50,368 nucleotides of DNA from Ferruginibacter sp. (GTDB lineage: Bacteria; Bacteroidota; Bacteroidia; Chitinophagales; Chitinophagaceae), in assembly GCA_030831725.1 (NCBI GenBank), contig JAURKN010000112.1, positions 1 to 50,368 on the forward strand, read 5' to 3'. Numbering within the stretch: position 1 is the first letter of the stretch; each line of letters starts with the position of its first letter. The position numbers were made by a program, and so were the translations under genes. The notes under the pieces were generated by a model. That model saw only the letters and a program-made list of their open reading frames with translations, was not told the DNA's origin and ran no database searches. This document shows, piece after piece, positions 42,036 to 50,368 of this stretch.

Positions 42036-43271
42036 TTGAACAACATAAAAGACATATCCATAAACGATTTCAACTACGAGCTTCCAGATGAGCGCATCGC
42101 ACACAGACCACTGATAAAAAGAGACGCTTCAAAATTGCTGATATACGCCGACAACAAAATCAATGAATCGGTGTTTTCGGAAATCACGCACTTTATCAAA
42201 AATGAGTCTTTGCTTGTTTTCAACAACAGCAAAGTGATTCATGCACGTCTTCGATTTGTAAAAAACACGGGGAGCATCATCGAAGTTTTCTGTTTAGAGC
42301 CTGCAGGCCCGATTTTGGATTATGCTCAGGTAATGACGCAAACCGCAAAAAGCGAATGGAATTGCATGATTGGAGGAGTTTCGAAATGGAAAGAGTCTTT
42401 TCTTGAAACGGAAACCGATAACTCCGGCGAAAAAGTAACCCTTAGGGCTACCCTGATTTCAAAAGGGACCGAATCATGTCATGTTGGATTTGAATGGTGG
42501 CCTCAGGAAAAAAGTTTTGCTGAAATTTTGTCGATTTTTGGCGATGTGCCCCTACCACCCTATATCAAAAGAAAAACCGATGAATTAGATCCGGAACGTT
42601 ATCAAACCATTTACGCGAAAGAAGAAGGCTCCGTAGCTGCACCAACAGCTGGATTGCATTTTTCGATTGAGGTTTTTGAAAAATGTAAGGAAAAGAAAAT
42701 CGAAAAAACGTTTGTGAGTCTTCATGTTGGCGCAGGTACTTTCAAGCCCGTAAAGGCAGAGCGGATGGAAGACCATGAGATGCACTCGGAGTGGATCAGT
42801 GTCGAAAAGGAAACGATTCAAAGACTGATGGACCAAGAAGGAGAAATTGTTGCGGTGGGAACCACTTCGCTAAGAACCCTTGAATCGCTGTACTGGCTCG
42901 GTGTTCAGGTTTCGCAAGATCCGAAAATTGACAACCCTTCAATTGGACAATGGGATGTTTACGATTCAAAAATGCAATCAGCAAGCATGAGCAAAAAAGA
43001 GGCTTTTTCAAATCTCTTGCACTGGCTCAATGAAAAAAAGAAATCAAAAATATTCACCCAAACCCAACTGCTGATCGCGCCGGGATATACGTTTCGTGTG
43101 GCCGATGTGTTGATCACTAATTTTCATCAACCCAAATCCACTTTGCTTTTGCTGGTAGCCGCGGCAATTGGGGAAGACTGGCGAAGTTGTTATGATTATG
43201 CTTTGAAAAACGATTTCAGGTTTCTCAGTTATGGCGATGCCAATCTGCTCAGAATAGTCAATAAATATTAA
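42036..43271 (+). CDS. queA: tRNA preQ1(34) S-adenosylmethionine ribosyltransferase-isomerase QueA
   Basis: It transfers and isomerises ribose from SAM onto 7-deazaguanine in tRNA to make epoxyqueuosine. The 411 residues carry FNYELPDERIAHRPL near the start, LVFNNSKVIHARL near 58-70, PPYIKR near 172-177, YQTIYAKEEGSVAAPTAGLH near 188-207, HVGAGTFKPV near 229-238 and TNFHQPKSTLLLLV near 368-381. It is longer than most QueA (about 340-360), as Bacteroidota QueA often are. The start is TTG, the only candidate before the conserved N-terminus. Its stop overlaps that of the convergent L,D-transpeptidase gene in TTAA. Confidence 0.96.
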   Translation: MNNIKDISINDFNYELPDERIAHRPLIKRDASKLLIYADNKINESVFSEITHFIKNESLLVFNNSKVIHARLRFVKNTGSIIEVFCLEPAGPILDYAQVMTQTAKSEWNCMIGGVSKWKESFLETETDNSGEKVTLRATLISKGTESCHVGFEWWPQEKSFAEILSIFGDVPLPPYIKRKTDELDPERYQTIYAKEEGSVAAPTAGLHFSIEVFEKCKEKKIEKTFVSLHVGAGTFKPVKAERMEDHEMHSEWISVEKETIQRLMDQEGEIVAVGTTSLRTLESLYWLGVQVSQDPKIDNPSIGQWDVYDSKMQSASMSKKEAFSNLLHWLNEKKKSKIFTQTQLLIAPGYTFRVADVLITNFHQPKSTLLLLVAAAIGEDWRSCYDYALKNDFRFLSYGDANLLRIVNKY

Positions 43272-43825
43272 GGCTGTATGGTTACTTTGGTTCCGGATGG
43301 GATATAACTGAACAAGTCGATCATTTCGGTATACTTCAATGAAATGCAACCATCCGTCCAACTGTATTCCTGATCGATGGTCCACTCCTCTTCAGGCCTG
43401 GTTCCATGAATGGCGATACCGCTTCCTATTCGGGCGTTTTTAGGAATCAATCCTTTCGCTTTCCGTTCATTGAAAAGTGCGACGTTTTCTTTGGTGGGAT
43501 AATCAAGCAGCAATTCCGGACCCCATTTTACATGGTGTTTTTTCAGGATAATCTTGTATTTCCCGTTGGGTGTTTTTTTGTCGCCCTCCCTCATCTTATC
43601 CCCGAAATCTTTACTCCCAAACACGACAGGATAAGTGGCATACCAGCCTTCATCATCAAACACCTTCAATTCATAATCGCTTTTGTCTACCAGAATGGTA
43701 TAAACCATGCTGTCAGCCGATGAAGCCTTGACATGCTTTCTTCCTGAACGATGAGGCGTAAAGGAGATAAAGAGCGCAAAAACAGCAGTGATGAGAATTA
43801 CAAAGGATGGGTTAAGCCTTTTCAT
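43268..43825 (-). CDS. L,D-transpeptidase (YkuD domain), secreted or membrane-anchored
   Basis: A peptidoglycan-modifying enzyme of 185 residues. A hydrophobic N-terminus (about 7-22, FVILITAVFALFISF) is a signal anchor or signal peptide. The YkuD catalytic pattern is present: IHGTRPEEEWTID (His) and YSWTDGCISLKY (catalytic Cys near 166). The residue two after the Cys is Ser instead of the usual Arg, as in YafK/DpaA-type members, so it may cleave or exchange lipoprotein-peptidoglycan links rather than make 3-3 cross-links. YPVVFGSKDFGDKMREGDKKTPNG also fits that group. It overlaps queA by 4 nt, tail to tail. Confidence 0.85.
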   Translation of the reverse strand: MKRLNPSFVILITAVFALFISFTPHRSGRKHVKASSADSMVYTILVDKSDYELKVFDDEGWYATYPVVFGSKDFGDKMREGDKKTPNGKYKIILKKHHVKWGPELLLDYPTKENVALFNERKAKGLIPKNARIGSGIAIHGTRPEEEWTIDQEYSWTDGCISLKYTEMIDLFSYIPSGTKVTIQP

Positions 43826-43877
43826 ATACCTAATTCAATTGGATCATTCAAAAATAAAAAAAATGAATTCGATTTTA

Positions 43878-44924
43878 CTATCTGTGGATATTTTGTGCAC
43901 GTATGAAAATAAAAGGAGCCATTTTCATCCCAAATATCGGGAGTAACAGATTGGTTGCGTTAACAAGAATCTTTTTTAACCCTTTTTTATCGGAATTGTA
44001 AAATCCTGGCATGAACTGAACCAATAAATCATGCTTTTTGAAAATCGATTCATATTCTTCAAAGGATAGTATCCGCTCCGACCAGCTTCCTGTTTCGGGA
44101 TGACAAGTATTATAAGGATCAACAGGCGCTTCAGGCATTTCACCCTTTGTCACAAACCGTAAGACTTTTTCCTGTATGTCTTTTCGGATGAGTCCTCTTG
44201 TCCTTTCCGTCAACATCTCCAGATGTTCAGGTGTCATAGAAGGTGCATATTCGAGAATGATTTTTTTTCTCATGCTCCGAAAAGCCTCATGTTCATAACC
44301 CGCAAGCTTATTCCCATTGTCAATCGGATTCCCCTCCCACTCGTCTCTCTTTTGTAATTTTCTCAATAACAAAACTTTTCTTCGGTTCGCCGGGTTGCTT
44401 CCTGTGGTTAAGACCATCGACATGTTGATGTTCCATTGTTTGCAACAAAAAAGAAATTCATCCAGATCATAAATATGCTCTATCACATCGGTAGCTACCA
44501 GCAAATCCGGTTTACCCCATTTTTGATATTCGAAACCCGATTCCAGTCCACCGGAAATAAATTCGATGTTGTTTATGTTGAAATGCTTTGACAAGACAAG
44601 AGCAGCCGATAAAAAAGCTGGTTCTTTGTCGTTGATGCTGACCTTTTTGAAACCACAGAAAGATGCAAAAATGCCCAATAGACCTACCCCCGCTCCGTAG
44701 TCGAGCAGATCTATGTTTTCTTTTTCTTTTCCTGACGATGAGATTCCCATTTCCAAGACACGCGCATAGATTTTGACATAATAGCCTGCGTGTTCCAACA
44801 AATGTTCCAAGTATTGCTGAACATAAGTATCACTTGAAACGCTATGCACCTCAACTTCTTTCAGCCGATTCAGGAAACGGGGTATATGTGAGGAGATAGA
44901 GGATGACAAGTGTTGCATTTTCAT
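43878..44924 (-). CDS. Class I SAM-dependent methyltransferase family protein
   Basis: A soluble protein of 348 residues with the Rossmann-like SAM site DLLDYGAGVGLLGIFASF near 73-90 (motif I), KVSINDKEP near 94-102 (motif II, acidic Asp) and DLLVATDVIEHIYDLDEFL near 136-154. The last third is helical (near 210-345) and holds a C-terminal FMPGFYNSDKKGL. The substrate is unknown; resemblance to bactericidal-surface or glycan-modifying methyltransferases cannot be judged. It is divergent from kbl with 83 nt between the two start codons. Confidence 0.75.
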   Translation of the reverse strand: MKMQHLSSSISSHIPRFLNRLKEVEVHSVSSDTYVQQYLEHLLEHAGYYVKIYARVLEMGISSSGKEKENIDLLDYGAGVGLLGIFASFCGFKKVSINDKEPAFLSAALVLSKHFNINNIEFISGGLESGFEYQKWGKPDLLVATDVIEHIYDLDEFLFCCKQWNINMSMVLTTGSNPANRRKVLLLRKLQKRDEWEGNPIDNGNKLAGYEHEAFRSMRKKIILEYAPSMTPEHLEMLTERTRGLIRKDIQEKVLRFVTKGEMPEAPVDPYNTCHPETGSWSERILSFEEYESIFKKHDLLVQFMPGFYNSDKKGLKKILVNATNLLLPIFGMKMAPFIFIRAQNIHR

Positions 44925-44979
44925 AAAGATAATCAGGAATTCCCGTGCAGATAAAAATGGGTTTTTCGCAGCAAGACAT

Positions 44980-44987
44980 TAGCTTTG
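44980..44987 (+). promoter_or_regulatory. Putative -7 element for kbl
   Basis: TAGCTTTG matches TANNTTTG exactly, 20 nt before the ATG at 45008. It lies inside a longer open frame (GTG at 44945), which argues that the ATG at 45008 is the true start. Confidence 0.45.
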
Positions 44988-45007
44988 TACCTCTTAAAAA
45001 AATCACC

Positions 45008-46195
45008 ATGAACCAGTCATTCATAGATCGCTTATCCATTGAATTGAAAGAGATAGAACAAAACGGACTCTACAAAAAAGAGCGCATCATCAGCAGCGAA
45101 CAAGGCGCTGAAATCATGGTGAATGGTAGAACAGTATTGAATTTTTGTTCCAACAATTATCTTGGGCTTTCCTCCCATCCTATGGTATTGGAAGCCGCAA
45201 AAAAATACATCGATCAACGAGGATATGGCATGAGTAGTGTGAGGTTCATTTGTGGTACACAAGACATACATAAAGAGTTGGAAGAAAAAATTTCAGCTTT
45301 TCTGGGTACGGAAGACACCATTTTATATGCGGCTGCATTTGATGCAAATGGAGGAGTATTTGAGCCTTTGTTCGGAGAAGAGGACGCCATCATCAGCGAT
45401 GCGCTGAATCACGCTTCCATCATCGATGGCATCAGACTCTGTAAAGCACAGCGTTTCCGTTATGAGCACAACAACATGTCTGATTTGGAAGAAAAACTGA
45501 AAGAATCCTCCTCATGCAGAAGTCGGATCATCGTGACGGATGGCTCCTTCAGCATGGATGGAACGATAGCTCAATTGGATAAAATTGTGGAACTCGCCGA
45601 AAAATACGACGCGGTGATTATGATAGACGAGTGTCATTCTTCGGGCTTTTTAGGAAAAAACGGAAGAGGTACTCATGAATACCGTGGCGTGATGGGAAAG
45701 ATAGACATCATAACAGGTACACTTGGAAAAGCCTTGGGTGGTGCAAGTGGCGGATTCACTTCCGGCAGAAAAGAAGTGATTGATATGCTGAGGCAGAGAA
45801 GTCGTCCGTATTTGTTCAGCAACACCCTGGCACCCAGCATCGTAGGTGCTTCCATCGCTGTGCTCGATTTGTTAAGCCAAACCACAGACCTGCGTGACAA
45901 ACTCGAAGAGAATACTACTTATTTCAGAACTAAAATGACGGAGGCGGGTTTTGATATCAAACCAGGCGATCATCCCATCGTTCCAATCATGTTGTATGAT
46001 GCTGTTTTAGCGCAGCAATTCGCAGCAAAACTGCTCGAAGAGGGAATTTATGTGATCGGTTTCTTTTATCCAGTTGTTGCAAAAGGACAGGCAAGAATTA
46101 GGGTTCAATTGAGTGCCGGACACGAAAGACATCATCTCGACAAAGCCATAGCTGCATTTACCAAAATTGGGAAAGAATTGGGAGTAATCGTATAA
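45008..46195 (+). CDS. kbl: Glycine C-acetyltransferase (2-amino-3-ketobutyrate CoA ligase)
   Basis: A PLP-dependent enzyme of 395 residues that splits 2-amino-3-oxobutyrate with CoA into glycine and acetyl-CoA, the second step of threonine breakdown. It has NFCSNNYLGLSSHP near 45-58, SVRFICGTQDIHKELE near 78-93, DALNHASIIDGIRLCKA near 135-151 and the PLP lysine in GTLGKALGGASGG near 240-252. The usual DDSH motif reads DECH near 209-212, a small change near the cofactor. The frame extends to 44945, but the ATG at 45008 fits the promoter. tdh is not adjacent. Serine palmitoyltransferase or KBL-like alternatives are less likely given the Kbl-specific RFICGTQD. Confidence 0.93.
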   Translation: MNQSFIDRLSIELKEIEQNGLYKKERIISSEQGAEIMVNGRTVLNFCSNNYLGLSSHPMVLEAAKKYIDQRGYGMSSVRFICGTQDIHKELEEKISAFLGTEDTILYAAAFDANGGVFEPLFGEEDAIISDALNHASIIDGIRLCKAQRFRYEHNNMSDLEEKLKESSSCRSRIIVTDGSFSMDGTIAQLDKIVELAEKYDAVIMIDECHSSGFLGKNGRGTHEYRGVMGKIDIITGTLGKALGGASGGFTSGRKEVIDMLRQRSRPYLFSNTLAPSIVGASIAVLDLLSQTTDLRDKLEENTTYFRTKMTEAGFDIKPGDHPIVPIMLYDAVLAQQFAAKLLEEGIYVIGFFYPVVAKGQARIRVQLSAGHERHHLDKAIAAFTKIGKELGVIV

Positions 46196-46212
46196 ATTAA
46201 AAAAGGATTCTT

Positions 46213-46578
46213 TTGGAAAAGCTCGTCCATGATAGTATTGAAGATTATGTGAAAAGTTTGACACCAGCTCAATCTGCCAGAATCAAGGAAATCATCGACT
46301 TTCTTGGCGCGTTATTTCCTGATGCCGATCAAAAAATCAGTTACAACATGCCCTCCTTTCACCTGAACGGACCATTGGTTTATGTTGCTGCATATAAAAA
46401 TCACATCGGATTCTATCCTACACCCGGACCAATCAATGCTTTTAAAGATGAGCTGGTCGATTATAAGACTTCAAAAGGAGCTATACAATTTCCCATCAAC
46501 AAACCTTTTCCCTTTGAGCTGATTGAATCCATGTTAGAATTTCGAAAAAAGGAACTCATCCATAAAAAGAAAAAATAA
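46213..46578 (+). CDS. DUF1801 family protein (YdhG-like)
   Basis: A small soluble protein of 121 residues with the DUF1801 core: SLTPAQSARIKEIIDFL near 15-31, PDADQKISYNMPSF near 35-48, LVYVAAYKNHIGFYPTPGP near 55-73 and TSKGAIQFPINKPFP near 86-100. The fold resembles frataxin-like iron chaperones, but function is not established for this subgroup. It starts with TTG (no ATG in frame before the core), 17 nt after kbl, with which it may be co-transcribed. Confidence 0.82.
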   Translation: MEKLVHDSIEDYVKSLTPAQSARIKEIIDFLGALFPDADQKISYNMPSFHLNGPLVYVAAYKNHIGFYPTPGPINAFKDELVDYKTSKGAIQFPINKPFPFELIESMLEFRKKELIHKKKK

Positions 46579-46658
46579 ACAGAACAATCGAAACTTTGAA
46601 TTTGGATTGATGCAACATTTTGCATGTAATCGACATCTATAAAAAAAGAAATACAGTC

Positions 46659-47216
46659 ATGAAAAAAATAATCCTATCCATCATCAGTTTGATTTTCATT
46701 ATACAAGTATCCCTGTCACAAAAATCAAGACAAGTCATTCCGATTTCAGACTCTGGAAATCATGAGTTGAGATTGAATATCGCCACTTCGATAGGCGGAA
46801 TGCCTGAAGTAACCTACGAATACTTTCCGTTGGACAATATGGGCGTTGGCATCAGTGCTGCCGTTGCAGCAGAGAGTGTGGAATTTTTGAAAAACAGGGC
46901 TCAATTCACCGGTTTCTACCGCGTCTATTTTGGAAATAAAAAATCATGCGGTTTTTTTATCGAAGGAAATATGGCCTATAATTTTCAGGCAGAAATAAGC
47001 GAGGTTTCTGTTTACGACAGCAGCACACTTTCCTTCAAGTATATCAAATCGGAAAAAAAGTCGAATAATTTTGGTTTTGGCGCCGCAATAGGCGTAAAAT
47101 TGTTAGCCCGAAACCGATTTGTTGGCGAGATTTATGCAGGCGGCGGAAGACTCTTTAACAAGTCGATCATCGGAGGATATCCAAGAGTCGGACTGAGTTT
47201 AGGAATCAGATTGTAA
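46659..47216 (+). CDS. Putative small outer-membrane beta-barrel protein
   Basis: A secreted protein of 185 residues with a signal peptide (about 1-19, ILSIISLIFIIQVSLSQ). The rest alternates aromatic and polar residues in beta-strands (LRLNIATSIGGMPEVTYEYF, GFFIEGNMAYNF, NFGFGAAIGVKLLA, GLSLGIRL at the C-terminus), typical of eight-stranded barrels of the DUF3575 type. No further family call is safe. The frame is open to a TTG at 46620; the ATG at 46659 gives the signal peptide. A similar short lipoprotein gene follows after 82 nt. Confidence 0.6.
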   Translation: MKKIILSIISLIFIIQVSLSQKSRQVIPISDSGNHELRLNIATSIGGMPEVTYEYFPLDNMGVGISAAVAAESVEFLKNRAQFTGFYRVYFGNKKSCGFFIEGNMAYNFQAEISEVSVYDSSTLSFKYIKSEKKSNNFGFGAAIGVKLLARNRFVGEIYAGGGRLFNKSIIGGYPRVGLSLGIRL

Positions 47217-47298
47217 ATGATTGGTGTCACATGTTAAGATACGTAGGCTGAAGATATACATTATAAGATGCGATAAAAACATAAATGAAGTGTACAAC

Positions 47299-47694
47299 AT
47301 GAAAAAGTTATCAATATCTATTTTCCTTTTTTGCATTGTGATCTCTATTTGGGGTTGCAGATTGGAAGATGCAGAGTGTTCCGTGAATTTGAATATCCCC
47401 ATACGCACCGCGAGTCTGCCTGATTCGGGGCAAATCAATCAACCTTTGGTCATTCCGATTCGAACAGAAATTGGAAATGGATGCGGAAGATACGCAGGAG
47501 TTCAAACGGAGCGAATACAGAACGAAGTTTTCATTTATGCACGCGGACAATTCGACGGATGTATATGTACTATGCAAATCACCCAAGTCGATACTTCGTT
47601 TTCTTTTTTGCCATCAGCAACGGGCAACCTGATTTTCAATTTCTCAGATGGTTATGGGAATAATATCAGAGACAGTATTTACATAAGACCCTGA
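47299..47694 (+). CDS. Hypothetical lipoprotein
   Basis: A 131-residue protein with a lipoprotein signal (MKKLSISIFLFCIVISIWGC, Cys20), so it is probably an outer-membrane or periplasm-facing lipoprotein. Four more Cys in the body (near 27, 68, 94 and 96) could form disulfides. No domain is recognised. The frame is open to 47221, but only the ATG at 47299 gives the lipobox. Confidence 0.6.
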   Translation: MKKLSISIFLFCIVISIWGCRLEDAECSVNLNIPIRTASLPDSGQINQPLVIPIRTEIGNGCGRYAGVQTERIQNEVFIYARGQFDGCICTMQITQVDTSFSFLPSATGNLIFNFSDGYGNNIRDSIYIRP

Positions 47695-47798
47695 CAAAAA
47701 TGATTTGATGTTTTGATGAAAGAATAAAACGCTTTGTTTACATTTATCATCGTCTATTTCGCAGTGCAGAAATTCAGGCATGATTAAACAGCAAGAAT

Positions 47799-49022
47799 GT
47801 GAACAACAAAACATATCACTCCCCTTTTAACATCGCCGTATTGGCAGCCGGACTCGGATTCTTCATCGATGCTTTCGATCTTTTTCTTTTTAATGTTTAT
47901 CGAATCCCTTCGCTCAAAGAATTAGGATTGACAGGCACTGAACTGACTCGGGTTGGAGAATGGCTCTTGTCTGTTCAAATGCTTGGTATGATGGTTGGCG
48001 GAATCTTATCGGGCGTTATTGCAGATAAAAAAGGTAGGGTTACCGTGATGTTCGGTTCCATTTTATTATACTCCGTTTCGAATCTGGCAAACGGATTTGT
48101 CAATGACGTGACCACCTATGCCATAATCCGTTTTTTTGCAGGCGTTGGGCTGGCAGGAGAACTGGGTGCAGGAATCACTTTGGTTGGCGAAAGCATGAGC
48201 ATCAAACAAAGAGGATATGGAACAATCCTTGTGGCCACGTTGGGTGCTCTTGGTGCCATCACAGCCGGCTTGTCTGGCGCTTTCCTTCCATGGCGCGAAG
48301 CATTCATAGTCGCCGGTGTTGCAGGCTTTCTGTTGCTTTTTGTTCGTGTCAAAAGCATGGAATCTTCGCTTTTTGAATCGGTCAAACAAAAATCGGCATC
48401 AAAAGGCTCTCTGATTTTGCTGCTGTCTGATAAAAAACGAATGGCAAAATACCTGGCTTGTATTGCCATGGGTGTACCCATCTGGTACAGCGTGGGCTTG
48501 TTGATCACCTTATCGCCTGAATTGGCTGAACTTCACAATATCAGCGGATTGAAACTGTCTGTCTGCTTTATACTTTTTCAATGTGGTATTGCCTCGGGAG
48601 ACCTCAGTTCCGGATTGATCAGCCAATGGCTTAAGTCGAGAAAATGGGTGATTTTTGGATTTATGATGTTGGGTGTTTTAGCGACCGTTTTTCATTTCAG
48701 CAGAATCTTCCATGGATATGACCTATCCGTCACTTCTTTTATAATGGGCCTTGGTTGCGGATACCTCTCAGTTTTTGTAACCACAACCGCCGAGCATTTC
48801 GGTACGAATTTGAGGGTAACGGTAACGGCTACCGTAACCAATTTCATGCGCGGAGCGGTCACCCTGCTGATTCCTTTTCATCAATGGATAGAAAAACAGT
48901 TCGATTGGAGTCTGAGCACCGGACTTGCGGTTACCGGCATGTTTGTATGGACCCTCGCCATCATCTCCGTAGTGTCACTCCCTGAAACCTATGGAAAATC
49001 TATGGACTATCTGGAAGAATAA
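47799..49022 (+). CDS. Major facilitator superfamily transporter (sugar/metabolite:H+ symporter type)
   Basis: A membrane transporter of 407 residues with about 12 hydrophobic segments. The MFS motif between helices 2 and 3 is present (GGILSGVIADKKGRV near 67-81), and the region FFIDAFDLFLFNVYRIPSL near 17-35 resembles the sugar-porter/metabolite-H+ symporter group. The start is GTG. The next gene, a methyltransferase, begins 26 nt after the stop, so the two may be co-transcribed. The substrate is unknown. Confidence 0.82.
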   Translation: MNNKTYHSPFNIAVLAAGLGFFIDAFDLFLFNVYRIPSLKELGLTGTELTRVGEWLLSVQMLGMMVGGILSGVIADKKGRVTVMFGSILLYSVSNLANGFVNDVTTYAIIRFFAGVGLAGELGAGITLVGESMSIKQRGYGTILVATLGALGAITAGLSGAFLPWREAFIVAGVAGFLLLFVRVKSMESSLFESVKQKSASKGSLILLLSDKKRMAKYLACIAMGVPIWYSVGLLITLSPELAELHNISGLKLSVCFILFQCGIASGDLSSGLISQWLKSRKWVIFGFMMLGVLATVFHFSRIFHGYDLSVTSFIMGLGCGYLSVFVTTTAEHFGTNLRVTVTATVTNFMRGAVTLLIPFHQWIEKQFDWSLSTGLAVTGMFVWTLAIISVVSLPETYGKSMDYLEE

Positions 49023-49048
49023 TCTTATTTGACAACACTTGAATCATT

Positions 49049-49846
49049 ATGGAAAATTATCTTGAAATCAACAAGTCCGCATGGAATAAGAAAGTGCCTG
49101 TTCATCTTGTATCTGAATTTTATGACCATGAGAACTTTCTAAAAGGGAAACAATCTCTGAAAGAAATTGAATTAGGACTGTTGGGTGATGTTCAGGGTAA
49201 AAAAATTTTGCACCTGCAGTGTCATTTTGGACAAGACAGCATTTCAATGGCAAGAATGGGGGCCGAAGTTACGGGAGTAGATTTTTCGGAAAAAGCCATT
49301 GATACTGCCATACAAACGGCAAAAATGTTGAATCTTGATGTGCAATTTATTTGTTGTGATGTTTATCAACTTCAAGAAAAACTGAATGAAACATTCGATG
49401 TGGTTTTTGCGACGTACGGCACGATAGGATGGTTGCCCGATATGGAACGGTGGGCGAAATTAATCTGTGATTTTCTGAAACCCTCAGGCAAATTGGTTTT
49501 TGCAGAATTTCATCCCGCGGTTTGGATGCTCAATGACGAATTTTCAGAAATATCCTATTCCTATTTCAATACCGGTCCGATTGTGGAAACCTATTCAGGA
49601 TCGTATGCCGATAAAAAAGCAGACCTTAAAGAAGAGTATGTGATGTGGAACCATTCCATATCAGAAGTGTTGGGGGCTTTGCTTGCTCATGGTTTAGCAA
49701 TCACCCAGTTTCATGAATACGATTTTTCTCCTTATCCATGTTTCAACAACACCATCGAGACTGAACCAGACAGATTCATGATCAGGGGCTTGGAGAAAAA
49801 ATTACCGATGGTTTATGCATTTGTTGCAGAAGTAAAAAGAGGATAG
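49049..49846 (+). CDS. SAM-dependent methyltransferase (type 11-like)
   Basis: A soluble protein of 265 residues with motif I ILHLQCHFGQDSISMARMG near 53-71 (the CHFGQD variant of the usual GxGxG), motif II VTGVDFSEKAI near 74-84, and FDVVFATYGTIGWLPDM near 116-132. It resembles small-molecule methyltransferases of the Methyltransf_11/25 group in Bacteroidota. It follows the MFS gene after 26 nt; a shared small-molecule role is possible but not shown. Confidence 0.8.
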   Translation: MENYLEINKSAWNKKVPVHLVSEFYDHENFLKGKQSLKEIELGLLGDVQGKKILHLQCHFGQDSISMARMGAEVTGVDFSEKAIDTAIQTAKMLNLDVQFICCDVYQLQEKLNETFDVVFATYGTIGWLPDMERWAKLICDFLKPSGKLVFAEFHPAVWMLNDEFSEISYSYFNTGPIVETYSGSYADKKADLKEEYVMWNHSISEVLGALLAHGLAITQFHEYDFSPYPCFNNTIETEPDRFMIRGLEKKLPMVYAFVAEVKRG

Positions 49847-49949
49847 AGCAACAGATTCTGATTTCGTTCTCTATCTTTTCCTTTAGTACCAAGTCTAAGA
49901 TCACTTATTTAGAAATGAGGCATAAAAAAGAATCTACCATTTCCCTCCC

Positions 49950-49957
49950 TATCTTTG
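49950..49957 (+). promoter_or_regulatory. Putative -7 element for lutB
   Basis: TATCTTTG matches TANNTTTG exactly, 21 nt before the ATG at 49979. No -33 TTTG is seen at the usual distance. Confidence 0.4.
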
Positions 49958-49978
49958 TTTCGGAATACGAAAAAAACA

Positions 49979-50368
49979 ATGACCCATCCGATTGAACAAT
50001 TCAAAACGAAGAGCGCTTCCAAAGCCATCGACCTTTTGCATCGCCAGAAGATCCTGTTCAATATCGGCAAATATGACCGAGCGGTTGTTGAAGGGAAAAA
50101 ACAATTCCAACATCTTGATGCGGCAAGGGAAAAAGCAAAGAACACAAAATGGAGGGCAATCGAACAATTGGATAGGATGCTCGAAGATTTTGAAAGAAAT
50201 TTTGTTTCCCGCGGAGGTCGTGTCATATGGGCGGAAAATGCAAAACAAGCCACCGATGCGATTTTGGCTATTTGCAAAGAGAAAAGATGCCGTTCCGTTG
50301 TGAAAAGCAAAAGCATGGTAACGGAAGAAATTCATTTGAATGAGATTTTGGAGGAGAATGACATCGAA
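49979..50368 (+). CDS. lutB: Lactate utilization iron-sulfur protein LutB, N-terminal part (cut by window edge)
   Basis: The frame from ATG 49979 is open to the window end, giving the first 130 residues (MTHPIEQFKTKSASKAIDLL onward). The visible pattern matches LutB/YkgF: SRGGRVIWAENAKQA near 76-90 and VVKSKSMVTEEIHLNEILEE near 108-127. LutB is the iron-sulfur subunit of the LutABC L-lactate oxidation complex; its ferredoxin-like cysteine motifs come later and are outside the window. lutA is not immediately upstream (the preceding gene is a methyltransferase), so it may be elsewhere or downstream. Confidence 0.85.
   Translation, partial: MTHPIEQFKTKSASKAIDLLHRQKILFNIGKYDRAVVEGKKQFQHLDAAREKAKNTKWRAIEQLDRMLEDFERNFVSRGGRVIWAENAKQATDAILAICKEKRCRSVVKSKSMVTEEIHLNEILEENDIE

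Noticed and set aside
49992..50303. 103-residue plus-strand ORF in another frame at the right edge
   Set aside because: The frame starting at 49979 matches LutB and runs to the edge; the other frame is an overlap artefact.
1..50368. CRISPR arrays, tRNA or rRNA genes, IS elements, phage genes
   Set aside because: None seen by eye: no regular spaced repeats, no tRNA cloverleaf, no transposase or integrase motifs.

Overview
The window comes from a chromosome of a Bacteroidota bacterium, probably a Chitinophagia/Sphingobacteriia-like or related environmental lineage. This rests on gene content: a GldA-type ABC ATPase, eno-divIC adjacency, an RprY-like regulator, bacterial GGGPS, a RicT homologue with a disordered tail, a DUF6089-type outer-membrane protein and a fused IcmF mutase. 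Exact matches to the Bacteroidota -7 promoter element (TANNTTTG) lie upstream of several genes, and Shine-Dalgarno sequences are scarce. I see no rRNA, tRNA, CRISPR array, insertion sequence, phage or integrase. Both edges cut genes: recQ at the left (3' part only) and lutB at the right (5' part only).

Layout. 1-10 kb: recQ tail, MauG-like di-haem peroxidase, RprY-like regulator, ruvB (-), a LytS/LytTR two-component pair, an atypical SDR, GGGPS (-), a second MauG-like peroxidase and a Wzx-like flippase. 10-18.5 kb: icmF (-), rsmA (-), pdxA (+), and a minus-strand operon of winged-helix regulator, ABC ATPase, ABC permease and LolA-like periplasmic protein. 18.5-19.1 kb is the only long gene-free stretch; it is AT-rich and holds an intrinsic terminator with no visible plus-strand gene before it. 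19-30.7 kb is a plus-strand housekeeping run: radA, comF-like, a beta-helix-like lipoprotein, glutathione peroxidase, DNA polymerase III delta', ricT, gldA, eno, divIC, a small acidic protein, nth and an outer-membrane protein. 30.7-50.4 kb: korA (-), a ureohydrolase with altered metal ligands, a PBP4-like peptidase, mutL (-), a GH3/serine-hydrolase fusion, acs, queA, an L,D-transpeptidase (-), a methyltransferase (-), kbl, small hypotheticals, an MFS transporter, a methyltransferase and lutB.

Themes. Cell-wall turnover (PBP4-like, GH3-serine hydrolase, L,D-transpeptidase), DNA repair (recQ, ruvB, radA, nth, mutL) and acyl-CoA/2-oxoacid/acetate/lactate metabolism (icmF, korA, acs, lutB) recur. 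The signals most worth a second look are a dispersed repeat of about 70 bp whose minus strand ends in a conserved intrinsic terminator (549-618 and 10017-10085), a ureohydrolase that lost exactly the two ligands unique to one metal site, an intrinsic terminator abutting the nth start codon, and a MutL whose C-terminal endonuclease motifs look degenerate. TTG start codons appear common, which affects many 5' boundaries given here.
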